Shown in pieces: positions 8,707 to 16,849 of a stretch of 64,000 nucleotides of DNA. The DNA comes from Escherichia fergusonii ATCC 35469 (GTDB lineage Bacteria; Pseudomonadota; Gammaproteobacteria; Enterobacterales; Enterobacteriaceae). The position numbers were made by a program, and so were the translations under genes. The DNA lies in NCBI RefSeq assembly GCF_000026225.1, contig NC_011740.1, forward strand, positions 434,001-498,000, read 5' to 3'. Numbering within the stretch: the stretch's first letter is position 1; each line of letters opens with the position of its first letter. The notes under the pieces are model-generated. The model searched no databases, was not told the DNA's origin, and saw only the letters and a list, made by a program, of their open reading frames with translations.

Positions 8707-9488
8707 ACCTCACTCTCGGCGTGAGCCTGAAAATGTATTTCGGTTATGCGCAAACCCTTGACTGGAGTCGGCAGGTAGCGGAAATCGTGCGGCAACATCC
8801 GCTGTTAAAAGCATACCCGCAAACCACCTTATTTACCTTTCCCTCTGCGCCGGTCATTGACGGTACACTGGGCGCGTTCGCTGGTACGGCAATGCAGGTT
8901 GGAGCGCAGAATATTGCCCCCGCAGCGCCTGGCGCCTGGACTGGAGAAACCAGTGCGGCGATGGTTGCCGAAATGGGCGGGCGATTTGCCGAAATTGGTC
9001 ACGCTGAACGGCGTCGTCATTTTCATGAGGATGACGCGGTAATTTGCCGCAAAGTGCAGTTGGCGCTGGAAAACGGCCTGACGCCGGTTATCTGTATCGG
9101 TGAGCCGCAGCAACTGCCTGTTGCTGATGCCACCGACTTCGCCATTCAGGAGGCGAACGTCATCATTCACTTTCTGCAACAGCTTGGGCTTAGCGGGGAT
9201 TTGATTTTTGCCTGGGAGCCGCAGTGGGCCATAGGCGCGCCGCAGCCTGCCAGCGCAGAATATATCCAGTCCGTCTGTGCGGGACTGCGCAGTTATTTGT
9301 CTACTGTTGCGGGTCATCACCGCGTGATTTACGGTGGCAGCGCCGGACCGGGGTTACTGAGCGAGCTGTGGCCGGATGTCGATGGCCTGTTCCTCGGGCG
9401 TTTCGCCCATCAGCCTGCTGCAATAGCGGCGATCCTGGATGAGGCCTATACCCTGTTAACGCGCAGCGAGACGAAGGAGCATCTGTGA
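8697..9488 (+). CDS. lerI: TIM-family isomerase, likely L-erythrulose-1-phosphate isomerase
   Basis: Triosephosphate-isomerase-fold enzyme of 263 residues. Catalytic landmarks are present: Lys in VSLKMYF near residue 12, His in EIGHAERR near residue 100, and the Glu loop FAWEPQWAIGA near residue 170. The departure from canonical TIM (NWKMN, AYEPVWAIGT) resembles EryH/LerI proteins, which convert L-erythrulose 1-phosphate to D-erythrulose 4-phosphate. It overlaps the kinase gene before it by 10 nt and the next gene by 4 nt, so translation is probably coupled. Housekeeping TpiA is expected elsewhere. The specific substrate is inferred. Confidence 0.75.
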   Translation: MAVNLTLGVSLKMYFGYAQTLDWSRQVAEIVRQHPLLKAYPQTTLFTFPSAPVIDGTLGAFAGTAMQVGAQNIAPAAPGAWTGETSAAMVAEMGGRFAEIGHAERRRHFHEDDAVICRKVQLALENGLTPVICIGEPQQLPVADATDFAIQEANVIIHFLQQLGLSGDLIFAWEPQWAIGAPQPASAEYIQSVCAGLRSYLSTVAGHHRVIYGGSAGPGLLSELWPDVDGLFLGRFAHQPAAIAAILDEAYTLLTRSETKEHL

Positions 9489-10333
9489 AAACTGGACTCA
9501 GCACCTGGGCCTATTTCTGGCAGTTATCAGAAAAAGCGCCCAAACCTCTCAGCCTGTTCGACGCCATTGACGACAGCCAGCGCCTTGGCGCGACGGTATT
9601 TCAGATTTGCGATTATCCGCAAATCGCCCAGTGGTCCTCCGGTGAGCGCACGCGGCTGGCAGAACACGCTGCCCGTGCCGGGATCACGCTGGAACTGGGT
9701 ACTAAAGGCATTAAGCCAGACCATCTGCAACGTTATCTGGCGATTGCCGCTGAACTGGAGTGCTCGCTACTGCGCACCATGATCAACAGCCCGGATCATC
9801 GCCCGACCTTAAGCGAAGCCCGGCGCAGCGTGGAAACGGTGCTACCAGCGTTTGAACAACAGGGCGTGGCTATCTGTTTAGAAACTTACGAGCAGGTGCC
9901 GACCGACGACAATATTGCGCTGGTACAAGCGATAAACTCGGCGCGATTTGGCATTTGCCTTGATCCCGCCAACTGCATTGCCAGCCTGGAATTGCCTGCG
10001 GAGGTGGTGGCGAAAACGGCGTCTTACGTTCTGAACTGGCATGTTAAAGATTTCGCTTTCTCCCGCCGCGACGGTTGGGTGGGCTTTACGCTGGCAGGCT
10101 GTCCGCTTGGTGAAGGACTGCTGCGCTATGACGATATTTACCAGCAAATTCAGCCACAAACGCGTGGTATCAACCAGATTATTGAGCACTGGCTGCCCTG
10201 GCAGGGCGATAGCGAAACTACCTGTCGTCTGGAAGCCGCCTGGACCGAACATAACATGCGTTATCTGCTTGATAAGCAAAACTTAATCAATGCTTCTTCC
10301 ACCCAATCTAAGGAGTCAGACCATGTCTGCTGA
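9485..10333 (+). CDS. oiaC: Xylose-isomerase-like TIM barrel, likely 3-oxo-isoapionate decarboxylase
   Basis: Sugar phosphate isomerase/epimerase (AP_endonuc_2 fold) of 282 residues. Probable metal ligands of the barrel are seen in CLETYEQ, CLDPANC, NWHVKDF and IIEHWLPW. The GTG start at 9485 overlaps the previous stop (GTGA) and has AAGGAG upstream. Members of this fold act as isomerases, epimerases or decarboxylases. In the known D-apionate route a member of this fold, OiaC, decarboxylates 3-oxo-isoapionate to L-erythrulose, and the flanking genes supply exactly the steps before and after. The symbol rests on this context. Confidence 0.6.
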   Translation: MKTGLSTWAYFWQLSEKAPKPLSLFDAIDDSQRLGATVFQICDYPQIAQWSSGERTRLAEHAARAGITLELGTKGIKPDHLQRYLAIAAELECSLLRTMINSPDHRPTLSEARRSVETVLPAFEQQGVAICLETYEQVPTDDNIALVQAINSARFGICLDPANCIASLELPAEVVAKTASYVLNWHVKDFAFSRRDGWVGFTLAGCPLGEGLLRYDDIYQQIQPQTRGINQIIEHWLPWQGDSETTCRLEAAWTEHNMRYLLDKQNLINASSTQSKESDHVC

Positions 10334-11180
10334 ATTAAAAACGATTACCGTCATCGGTGCCGGCGGCAAAATGGGGATGCGTATTTCAGCTAATTTCCAG
10401 AACAGCGCCTATCACGTTTTTTATTGCGAAAACTCACCGGCGGCACAGCAGCAGATCATCGCGAAAGGGCGCGAGCTTTCCGACGCGCAGTCCGTCGTTC
10501 CGTTAAGCGATGTGGTTATTCTGGCAGTACCTGATATTGCGCTGGGGAAAGTTTCAGAATCGGTCGTTCCGCAGATGAAACAGGGGGCAATTTTACTGAC
10601 GCTTGATCCAGCAGCCGCTTATGCGAATCTCATCGCCCAGCGTGATGGGATTGAGTACGCCGTTGCGCACCCCTGTCACCCGTCGGTGTTCCTGCAACGC
10701 TATACCAAAGAAGAACATGAAGATGCCTTTGGCGGCGTTGCGGCAGTGCAGCACGTTGCCGCCTCTTTTGAGACCGGCAGCGAAGCGCAAAAAGCGCAGT
10801 TAAGTCAAGTGATCAGCTGCATGTATGGCCCGGTAGAGCAGGTGCATTGGGTGACGGTGAAGCAGCTTGCTTACCTGGAGCCTACGCTGGTAGAGACGGT
10901 GGCCTGCATGGTTGGTGCCTTTATGAAAGAAGCGCTTGATGAGACGGTGAAACACAGCGGTGTCCCGGAAGAGGCGGCGAAAGCCATGCTGTACGGACAT
11001 ATTCAGATTGCGCTTGCTGTGGCTTTCCGGGCGACGAACCCGTTCTCTGATGCCTGCATGATTGCGATGGAATATGGCCGCGAAAAAATCGTTAAGCCGG
11101 ACTGGAAAGTGATTTTTGAAGAGCAGGAACTGGATAAAGTCATCGCCAGAATGTTGAAAATCGACCGCATTAAACGTTGA
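10323..11180 (+). CDS. apnO: PGDH-like NAD(P) dehydrogenase, likely D-apionate oxidoisomerase
   Basis: Dehydrogenase of 285 residues with an N-terminal Rossmann domain (VIGAGGKMGMRIS near residue 10) and a helical C-terminal domain of the 6-phosphogluconate/beta-hydroxyacid dehydrogenase type. AHPCHPSVF and the region around AMLYGHIQIA are distinctive of the group with the PGDH_C domain. D-apionate oxidoisomerase (ApnO) belongs to that group; it oxidises D-apionate with migration of a hydroxymethyl group. The ATG at 10323 has AAGGAG upstream and overlaps the preceding gene by 11 nt. It is the last gene of the operon; a hairpin follows. Confidence 0.6.
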   Translation: MSAELKTITVIGAGGKMGMRISANFQNSAYHVFYCENSPAAQQQIIAKGRELSDAQSVVPLSDVVILAVPDIALGKVSESVVPQMKQGAILLTLDPAAAYANLIAQRDGIEYAVAHPCHPSVFLQRYTKEEHEDAFGGVAAVQHVAASFETGSEAQKAQLSQVISCMYGPVEQVHWVTVKQLAYLEPTLVETVACMVGAFMKEALDETVKHSGVPEEAAKAMLYGHIQIALAVAFRATNPFSDACMIAMEYGREKIVKPDWKVIFEEQELDKVIARMLKIDRIKR

Positions 11181-11187
11181 TACAACG

Positions 11188-11220
11188 CTCCGCTATCCCC
11201 CTGATGGCGGAGCAGATCTT
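11188..11220 (+). terminator. Terminator after apnO-like gene
   Basis: CTCCGC and GCGGAG form a stem of six or more pairs around a loop of about 13 nt, followed within a few bases by a T-rich stretch. It separates the five-gene operon from the regulator gene. Confidence 0.6.
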
Positions 11221-11303
11221 TTTCTCTGCGTCAGCAGATCTGATACAATTTTTGCTAAACGGCAATGTCATCCCTCTTTTCTTCTATGGAGAACCCGCCT
11301 CGC

Positions 11304-12266
11304 ATGGACAAATCCAGCCAGACTCAGGATTTTGAACTACTCACCGAGATAGCCATTGCGTACTACTGCGATGAGGTCACACAAGAAGAGATAGCCAATC
11401 GATTCGGTTTTTCACGGATTAAAATTGGTCGGTTACTAAAGCGTGCGAAAGAAGAGGGCATTGTCGAGATTAACGTTCGTTATCATCCGGTTTTCAGCAC
11501 CCAGCTTGAAAAACAGATGCAGGAACGTTTCCCGATCTCCCGCGCTTTGATTGCTCTTGATCATAATGATGAAGATGAACAGCGCCGCCAGGTGGCAGCG
11601 CTGGTTTCTAATTATCTCGCCAATAATCTGCGTGACAATATGGTCGTCGCGGTCGGGCAGGGGCGTAATGTGGCGGCAGTCGCTGAACACATCAGCCCAA
11701 TCCAGACAAAAGATTGTCATTTTGTTTGCGGTATTGGCGGTACGCATCGTCCTGGCGATATCATCAACGCCGACCATATCAGCCGTCTTCTGGCGAAGAA
11801 ATTTGGCGGCAGCAGCGAATCGCTCTATGCGCCCGCCTACGTTGAAAATCCCGAGCTTAAAGTGGCGTTGATGCGTAATGGCACCATAAAGGAGACGCTG
11901 GATCGCGCACGCAAAGCGGATATCGCGCTGGTAGGTATTGGTGATATGAATGAGAACAGCTATATGGTGAAGCTGGGCTGGTTTACGCCGCAGGAGATCA
12001 ACGATGCCAGTCTCAATCAGGGGGTCACGGGCGATATAGCGGGGTATGATTTCTTCAACGCCCAGGGGAAACATGTCAATACCGTGATGGACGATCGCGT
12101 CATCGGGTTGAGTATTGAAGAGCTACGCCAGATCCCGTGCGTTATTGCTATCGCCTCCGAGAACACCAAAGCAATGTCAATTATGGGAGCATTACGTACT
12201 GGTGTGATTGATATTATCGCCACCAGTGCGCGCAATATCCGCACTATTTTGAGTATGACGCAATAG
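11304..12266 (+). CDS. SorC-family transcriptional regulator
   Basis: DNA-binding regulator of 320 residues. An N-terminal helix-turn-helix (about residues 20-50: EEIANRFGFSRIKIGRLLKRA) is followed by a sugar-binding domain of the DeoR/SorC type (VVAVGQGRNV, GIGGTHRPGDIINAD, LVGIGDMN). These proteins respond to phosphorylated sugars. The ATG at 11304 has GGAG 12 nt upstream; an ATG at 11286 without a ribosome binding site is possible. It has its own promoter region after the operon terminator. It most likely controls the adjacent catabolic arms through the palindromes at 5232-5325. Confidence 0.85.
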   Translation: MDKSSQTQDFELLTEIAIAYYCDEVTQEEIANRFGFSRIKIGRLLKRAKEEGIVEINVRYHPVFSTQLEKQMQERFPISRALIALDHNDEDEQRRQVAALVSNYLANNLRDNMVVAVGQGRNVAAVAEHISPIQTKDCHFVCGIGGTHRPGDIINADHISRLLAKKFGGSSESLYAPAYVENPELKVALMRNGTIKETLDRARKADIALVGIGDMNENSYMVKLGWFTPQEINDASLNQGVTGDIAGYDFFNAQGKHVNTVMDDRVIGLSIEELRQIPCVIAIASENTKAMSIMGALRTGVIDIIATSARNIRTILSMTQ

Positions 12267-12546
12267 TTTGGGATTAATAAATCCAGTGGGTGATATTGCC
12301 AATTGTGTAGGTATATAAATCGAAACACAACGACAGGCGGCTATCCTGACTCTTTCATGTGGCTCTATAGCCAAATTTTATGATTATCGCAGGAATACCG
12401 TCTTTTATGGCATCGTGTTCCTCTGCTTGTTGGCGAGATAATTAAAGTGGGATGCTCTGCCAGGCGAATCATGACAACATACGGCAATGGGGCATTTACA
12501 CCAAACCGGATGAAGCGAACTCATATTTGAGCTACTCAGGAGGAAC
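12267..12546. other. Intergenic region without recognised gene
   Basis: These 280 bp separate the regulator from the YbjQ-like gene. A strong ribosome binding site (AGGAGG, 12538-12543) precedes the next ATG. I see no RNA gene or convincing hairpin. Confidence 0.4.
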
Positions 12547-12879
12547 ATGGGACTTTTTGACAAACTTGGTGGAGCGCGTGAAAACACGTTTATGACGCAG
12601 GGCTGCACCACTCTTCCCTCATTGCCGGGGTATGATGTGGTGGAGTCTCTCGGTATTGTTGAATACGTTATTAAAAACGTTGCTGGTGACATAACAAAGC
12701 GAGAGACAAGCGTGTTTCAAAAGTTACTTGAAACGGCAAAAAAAAGTGGTGCGAATGCGGTTGTTAACGCCAGAATTATGACGGGCTCATACGAAGCGCA
12801 GGGGCCAAAATGGCAGGTTACCTATGTAATAGCCTATGGGGATGCCGTAGTAGTTAAAAAACTGACTTGTTCCCCGTAG
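12547..12879 (+). CDS. Small YbjQ/UPF0145-like protein
   Basis: Uncharacterised protein of 110 residues. The middle (GYDVVESLGIVEYVIKNV, then an amphipathic helix, AKKSGANAVVNARI, and a final beta strand VTYVIAYGDAVVV) follows the pattern of the YbjQ/UPF0145 fold, described as a heavy-metal-binding-like domain. No signal peptide or membrane segment is seen. It stands alone between the catabolic cluster and the DinI-like gene. Its function is unknown. Confidence 0.6.
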   Translation: MGLFDKLGGARENTFMTQGCTTLPSLPGYDVVESLGIVEYVIKNVAGDITKRETSVFQKLLETAKKSGANAVVNARIMTGSYEAQGPKWQVTYVIAYGDAVVVKKLTCSP

Positions 12880-12951
12880 CTGCAGGGCGAGAATGGGCGC
12901 AGATCCGCAACAGCGATATCAATATACGGTTGAAGCGGATCTTCCAGGATA

Positions 12952-13194
12952 TCACTCACTTACCAGCCAGAATTCCGCTTCTTCGAACATTTCCTGAACG
13001 ACGGCACTTATCCGCTCTTTCTCATGTTTGCTGGCATCCGTGTTAATCGCTGGCAGTGTCATCATCGGTTTAACCCGGACATCTGCATCCGGGAAGATCC
13101 GGTGCACTCTCTTACTCAGTTCATCTAAAATGATCTCTTTTGCACCAGGCAGACCATCAAAATTCCTTTTGTCATAAACGAGTTCCACGAACAT
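12952..13194 (-). CDS. DinI-family protein
   Basis: Small acidic protein of 80 residues. The C-terminal half (KHEKERISAVVQEMFEEAEFWLVSE) matches the DinI family signature, in which an acidic helix mimics ssDNA and binds RecA filaments, stabilising them or modulating the SOS response. The N-terminal part gives the family's beta strands. It is distinct from chromosomal DinI and resembles phage-borne members. Two LexA boxes lie just upstream (13212-13227 and 13236-13251), so SOS control is very likely. It may be a remnant of a lambdoid prophage or a satellite. Confidence 0.85.
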   Translation of the reverse strand: MFVELVYDKRNFDGLPGAKEIILDELSKRVHRIFPDADVRVKPMMTLPAINTDASKHEKERISAVVQEMFEEAEFWLVSE

Positions 13195-13211
13195 TGCGCA
13201 TTGCCTCTTAA

Positions 13212-13227
13212 CTGGACGTATATACAG
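13212..13227 (-). promoter_or_regulatory. LexA box 1 of the DinI-like gene
   Basis: CTGGACGTATATACAG matches the LexA consensus CTG(TA)5CAG at 13 of 16 positions. It lies 18 bp before the start codon of the DinI-like gene. Confidence 0.8.
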
Positions 13228-13235
13228 TTTTTATA

Positions 13236-13251
13236 CTGTATTTCTAACCAG
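13236..13251 (-). promoter_or_regulatory. LexA box 2 of the DinI-like gene
   Basis: CTGTATTTCTAACCAG matches the LexA consensus at 12 of 16 positions, with its centre 24 bp from box 1. Confidence 0.7.
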
Positions 13252-13912
13252 TATTCAAGATATGGCACTTCGCATCTACTATTCAGATGCACGCCTACAT
13301 CATCAATGATGTGAGAACGGTAGAGCTTGAGGATTATATTTTTGTACGCATAAGCAGACTGAATTCGCAATACGCGGGTTCAGATTCTTGATAAATTGCG
13401 CATTGTTCCTGCCGGATGCGGGGTAAATGTTTTGTTCGTTCTGAAATGTCAATAAAATACAATGCATTTCAGGAGGTTAGTCGGCCTGATAAGCGTAGCG
13501 CATCAGGCAATTTGCATTTGTCATCAGTCGCAATCCGCATTACATGGTTCTTTATTGTCACTACTCAAATTCGCTGTCGCCATTTTGCCGCCACAGCCCA
13601 AGAAAAAGGCTACGCTTTCGCGTATCCATTTGATTTATTTTATGAGTGCGAAATATCGTCAGCACACACTTCTATGGCTCTGTCTTTCTTTACATTCCAC
13701 CTACGCTCGGCAACTAACAGAAAGTGTTGGTATTGGCCTCATGGGAATTTCTCGCTGTTTTTTCTGATGTTCCAGAGGAGCGTCATTGCCATGAGTCGTC
13801 TCCATGCTTTTAGACCCAATGAAAACGATGGTTCTTTTCGTTGGGCCTGACAATGGGCTTAAAAAGTTCAGAATAAATTAGTTTGCTTGAGATTTTGCGA
13901 GACAAATTGAAG
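13252..13912. other. Intergenic region with REP-like repeats, no confident gene
   Basis: About 660 bp with no convincing gene. It holds a partial REP-like sequence near 13413, a REP-like palindrome near 13483-13511 and an inverted repeat near 13813-13846 (CCCAATGAAAA and TTTTCGTTGGG). Two overlapping ORFs of 101 and 144 codons run through the REP-like sequence, match nothing I recognise and have poor starts, so I do not call them. Confidence 0.5.
13483..13511. repeat. REP-like palindrome
   Basis: GCCTGATAAGCG and CGCATCAGGC pair around a short centre, the usual look of E. coli repetitive extragenic palindromes. Confidence 0.6.
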
Positions 13913-14020
13913 GCACAAAAAAGCCCGCAGGGCTTGCGCCATGCAGGCTTTCAGGACTTCATCGGATGGCTCTGGTAATCACCGATGGAGAATTTTGGTG
14001 GGCTGGCGGAGTTTGAATAA
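13913..14020 (-). other. Distal attachment site: displaced ssrA 3' end and native terminator
   Basis: Read on the minus strand, this begins with a decayed copy of the tmRNA 3' end (CCGCCAGC-CCACCA at about 14009-13996). It continues with a terminator hairpin ending in GGGCTTTTTTGTG. The order and spacing are those of sequence downstream of ssrA in an uninterrupted E. coli chromosome. It is the far junction of the P4-like element, left behind when the element supplied a new ssrA 3' end. Confidence 0.8.
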
Positions 14021-14071
14021 ATATTGTATTGCTTTGATTTTTAATGATTTTATTTAATTCAGTTTTTATGC

Positions 14072-14090
14072 GTATACCTAATCGTATACC
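14072..14090. repeat. GTATACC repeat pair at left end of satellite
   Basis: Two copies of GTATACC at 14072-14078 and 14084-14090, spaced 12 bp. The same arrangement is found at 25254-25272 near int. They are probable arm-type integrase or Vis sites of the attachment region. Confidence 0.6.
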
Positions 14091-14152
14091 AATGGCTGTA
14101 AGTTAATGTGAAATGAAAGCGTATTTTTATTTGGATTGATGCTATATCGTAC

Positions 14153-14280
14153 AGGAAAAAATTTTTTTTCGAAAGAACTGTTCACACTGTTCACCCTTTG
14201 ATTTTCTCCTTTTATTTCATAGTGATAGGTGGTGAATAATGGGTGAAGGGTGAACATTCGATTCTTCACCTCCGGCATTC
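14153..14280. other. crr repeat 1 (P4 cis replication region)
   Basis: First of two similar blocks of about 120 bp, about 60 bp apart. Each has an A/T tract, TTCACACTGTTCACC, a pyrimidine-rich stretch and GGTGAA-type iterons, ending in an inverted TTCACC. This is the layout of P4 crr, which with ori1 is needed for alpha-driven replication. Confidence 0.8.
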
Positions 14281-14332
14281 TGCCGGTGTGACTCATACCG
14301 GTGATTAATCCCCCGTACTGAAAATCGCACAG

Positions 14333-14460
14333 GGAGAAAAAAGTTTTTTTTGATTTGATTGTTCACACTGTTCACCTTTCATTTTTCTCTTTTAATTTCA
14401 GTGTGATAACGGGTGAACATACGGTGAAGGGTGAACAGTGGATTGTTCACCTTCGGGGAA
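14333..14460. other. crr repeat 2 (P4 cis replication region)
   Basis: Second crr block, with iterons GGGTGAACAT, GGTGAAGG and GGTGAACAG and a closing TTGTTCACC. It lies beside the 3' end of alpha and about 4.8 kb from ori1, as in P4. Confidence 0.8.
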
Positions 14461-14466
14461 TTCAGG

Positions 14467-14498
14467 GATAAAAAAAGACCGGCAGATGCCGGTCAGGT
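14467..14498 (-). terminator. Terminator of alpha gene
   Basis: On the minus strand GACCGGCATCTGCCGGTC is followed by a run of seven T, just after the alpha stop codon. Confidence 0.8.
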
Positions 14499-14501
14499 GG
14501 G

Positions 14502-16835
14502 TCAGGCTGTTGCAGGGTCGTCACATTTTGGCAGCCAGTCGCCGTAGCTTTCCTCTTTCAGTGTCAGGTTGGTCTGTATCCCCTGTTTGGTATGGCGCTT
14601 CTCGTAATTCAGTCCGTATTCCTTCAGCATCACCGGCAGCCCCAGCCCGAACATTTTCAGACTGAGTACATTCCGGTAGCCGTTTGCCTCCATGTAGGCC
14701 AGATAGGCGTGATAGAGGTATTTACGGTAATTACGCGGGATGATACTGGCGTTCCCCATATACATGCCGCTGGTCTGCGGCAGGGTTTCCAGATAGCCGA
14801 TAAAATCAAACGTCGGGTCGGCATCCCGTTTGATGTTCAGTGCCTCGTCTGAGTTCTGCTGGGACTGAAGCAGTGACCGGGCGAGCATCGGGTCGCTGAA
14901 CTTCTGCATCAGGTGACGCACGATGACCGCCAGCTCGCGGGTGATTTTGTCCTTAAGCTGCGGGTCGCGCTCCTGCGGGGCTATCTGTTCCGGGAAGTGA
15001 ATAATCACCCGCCGGCGTGACACGCCGCCGCTGCGGTCGGTGAAGCGCATCGGGTTATTGTTCACGGCCAGAATCACCGCCGGGATGTGCGTGGAGTACG
15101 CATCCCGGTATTTCGGGTCAACGGACACTGCATCGCCGCCGGTGATGGCCTTGAGTCCGGCTCCGTCGCCGCTCCATTTTTCCTGGTCCGGCAGGCGTAT
15201 CAGTGAGAAGCCAGTTAACGCGGCACGTTCACGCGGGGATTCCAGCGTCTCAATGGTGGCCGACGTGGCGTTATCCTCACCGGCCAGCAGGGTGGCTATT
15301 TCGGCCATGATACTTTTGCCGCTGCCGCCGGGACCGGTCACCTCCAGAAAGAGCTGCCAGTCGTAGCGGTTTGCCAGCACCATAAACAGTGCGGCCAGAA
15401 TCACGTCGCGTTTTTCCGCACGACCACCGGCAGCACGGTCAAGCCAGCGCCAGAACGCGGGAGCGTGGGTTTCCAGCGTTTCACCGTCCACCGGCGGGGT
15501 GAAATCCACATCACACAGGGTACGCATCCAGTGTGACGGACTGTGCGGGTGGAACGTACCGTTCTGCGTGTCGAGCACGCCGTTACGAAAGCCAATCAGG
15601 CGGCGGGAGGGGGCTTCCTGCTGCGGAATAATCAGCTTCAGGGTGTCCACCACGGAGGCCACCTTCCCGGAGGAGAATGGCGCGCGCAGACGCTGAAACA
15701 GCCCGGCCACATCCCGGGCAAAGTCCTGTGGCGGCAGCACCTTCCAGACACCATTTTCATAGCGGGACAGAAGCTGGCCGTTGGCATCGACCGCGAGCGC
15801 CTCGCCGTAATGCTCATAGATACGCATGGCCTTTTCGCTGGTACTCATGGCGGAAAACTCCGCTTCGCTCATGGTGTCGAACGGGCTTTCAGCCGGTGGC
15901 CGGATGGCATCATAAATGGCCTTACGGGTGGCCTCCCCGCCGTACTGCGTGAAGGCATCATTCCAGTCACCGAAGACCGGCGGCAGGGCAACAACACCTT
16001 CACACGCATCTGCGGCTGCGGCGGCTTTTTTCTGGCCGTCACCGCTGAGGTCACGGTCAGCGGCAAGGACAATCTGACAGGCGGGGTGCTTCTGCCGGGC
16101 AAGGCTGGCCAGAGAAAGGAGGTTCACGGAAGAAAGCGCCACCATCACCGTTTCACCGGTCAGGTGATGCACGGTAAGTGCGGTCGCGTATCCCTCCGCT
16201 ATCCACAGACGTTTTCCGGCCTGATTCTGTCCTTCAAGGATGTGACAGGTGCCCCTGACCTGTCCGCCTTTCAGGGTGCGCTTACGGCCGTCAGCACTGA
16301 TTAACTGAAGGTTAACCAGTTCGCCGCGGTCGTCATACAGTGGCACCACAAGGTCACCGGCGCGCCAGCTCACGCCACCGGCTCTGTGTGTGCCGGTCAG
16401 CATCCGGCATTCCCGGCCGGGAAAGCCCTTGCGGGTCAGGTAGGCGTTACCGGTTCCGGGACGGGTTTTCGCCATCAGGGTTTGTGCCAGTGCGGCGGCG
16501 TTCTTCCGGGCAGCGTCTGTTTCAGCAACAGCGGCGGTCGTCACTGCCGGGTCAGCCGGGGGCAGGCTGCCGGTCACGGCAGCCACCTTTGCGGCCGCAT
16601 CGGACGGGGAAACACCAAACACCTTTTCAACCAGTTTCAGGCCGTCACCGGCACCACACTGATTGCAGTACCAGGTGCCGCGCCCCTCCCTGTCATCAAA
16701 ACGGAAGCGGTCACTCCCGCCACAGACCGGACAGGGCTGATGACGGTTCTTCAGCACCTGAATCCCCAGCGCCGGGAGGATACGCGGCCAGTGGCCGAGT
16801 GCATGGCTGACGGTGGCGGTTACGTTCATTTTCAT
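14502..16835 (-). CDS. alpha: P4 alpha: primase-helicase replication protein
   Basis: Multifunctional P4 replication protein that primes, unwinds and recognises the satellite origin. Its 777 residues equal the P4 protein. A zinc ribbon (C35, C38, C57, C60) opens the primase domain. The primase motif EGYATA lies near residue 214, the Walker A GPGGSGKS near residue 510 and the superfamily-3-type helicase core after it. The C-terminal region binds ori and crr iterons and is the target of Cnr. It is the last gene of the leftward operon, 14 bp after cnr. Confidence 0.95.
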   Translation of the reverse strand: MKMNVTATVSHALGHWPRILPALGIQVLKNRHQPCPVCGGSDRFRFDDREGRGTWYCNQCGAGDGLKLVEKVFGVSPSDAAAKVAAVTGSLPPADPAVTTAAVAETDAARKNAAALAQTLMAKTRPGTGNAYLTRKGFPGRECRMLTGTHRAGGVSWRAGDLVVPLYDDRGELVNLQLISADGRKRTLKGGQVRGTCHILEGQNQAGKRLWIAEGYATALTVHHLTGETVMVALSSVNLLSLASLARQKHPACQIVLAADRDLSGDGQKKAAAAADACEGVVALPPVFGDWNDAFTQYGGEATRKAIYDAIRPPAESPFDTMSEAEFSAMSTSEKAMRIYEHYGEALAVDANGQLLSRYENGVWKVLPPQDFARDVAGLFQRLRAPFSSGKVASVVDTLKLIIPQQEAPSRRLIGFRNGVLDTQNGTFHPHSPSHWMRTLCDVDFTPPVDGETLETHAPAFWRWLDRAAGGRAEKRDVILAALFMVLANRYDWQLFLEVTGPGGSGKSIMAEIATLLAGEDNATSATIETLESPRERAALTGFSLIRLPDQEKWSGDGAGLKAITGGDAVSVDPKYRDAYSTHIPAVILAVNNNPMRFTDRSGGVSRRRVIIHFPEQIAPQERDPQLKDKITRELAVIVRHLMQKFSDPMLARSLLQSQQNSDEALNIKRDADPTFDFIGYLETLPQTSGMYMGNASIIPRNYRKYLYHAYLAYMEANGYRNVLSLKMFGLGLPVMLKEYGLNYEKRHTKQGIQTNLTLKEESYGDWLPKCDDPATA

Positions 16836-16849
16836 GGTGTTGTTCTCCT

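Noticed and set aside
13224..13239. ACAG-N8-CTGT palindrome between the two LexA boxes
   Set aside because: It is the reversed order of half-sites and arises from the abutting ends of two proper CTGN10CAG boxes.
13416..13850. 144-codon and overlapping 101-codon ORFs
   Set aside because: They run through a REP-like repeat, have no good ribosome binding site or recognisable domain, and overlap each other in different frames.
14153..14460. Possible CRISPR-like repeats
   Set aside because: There are only two long blocks with internal iterons and no regular spacers; they match P4 crr.
15543..16304. 253-codon open frame antisense to alpha
   Set aside because: It lies wholly opposite the well-supported alpha gene, matches no family I know, and is expected from the G+C-rich codon pattern.
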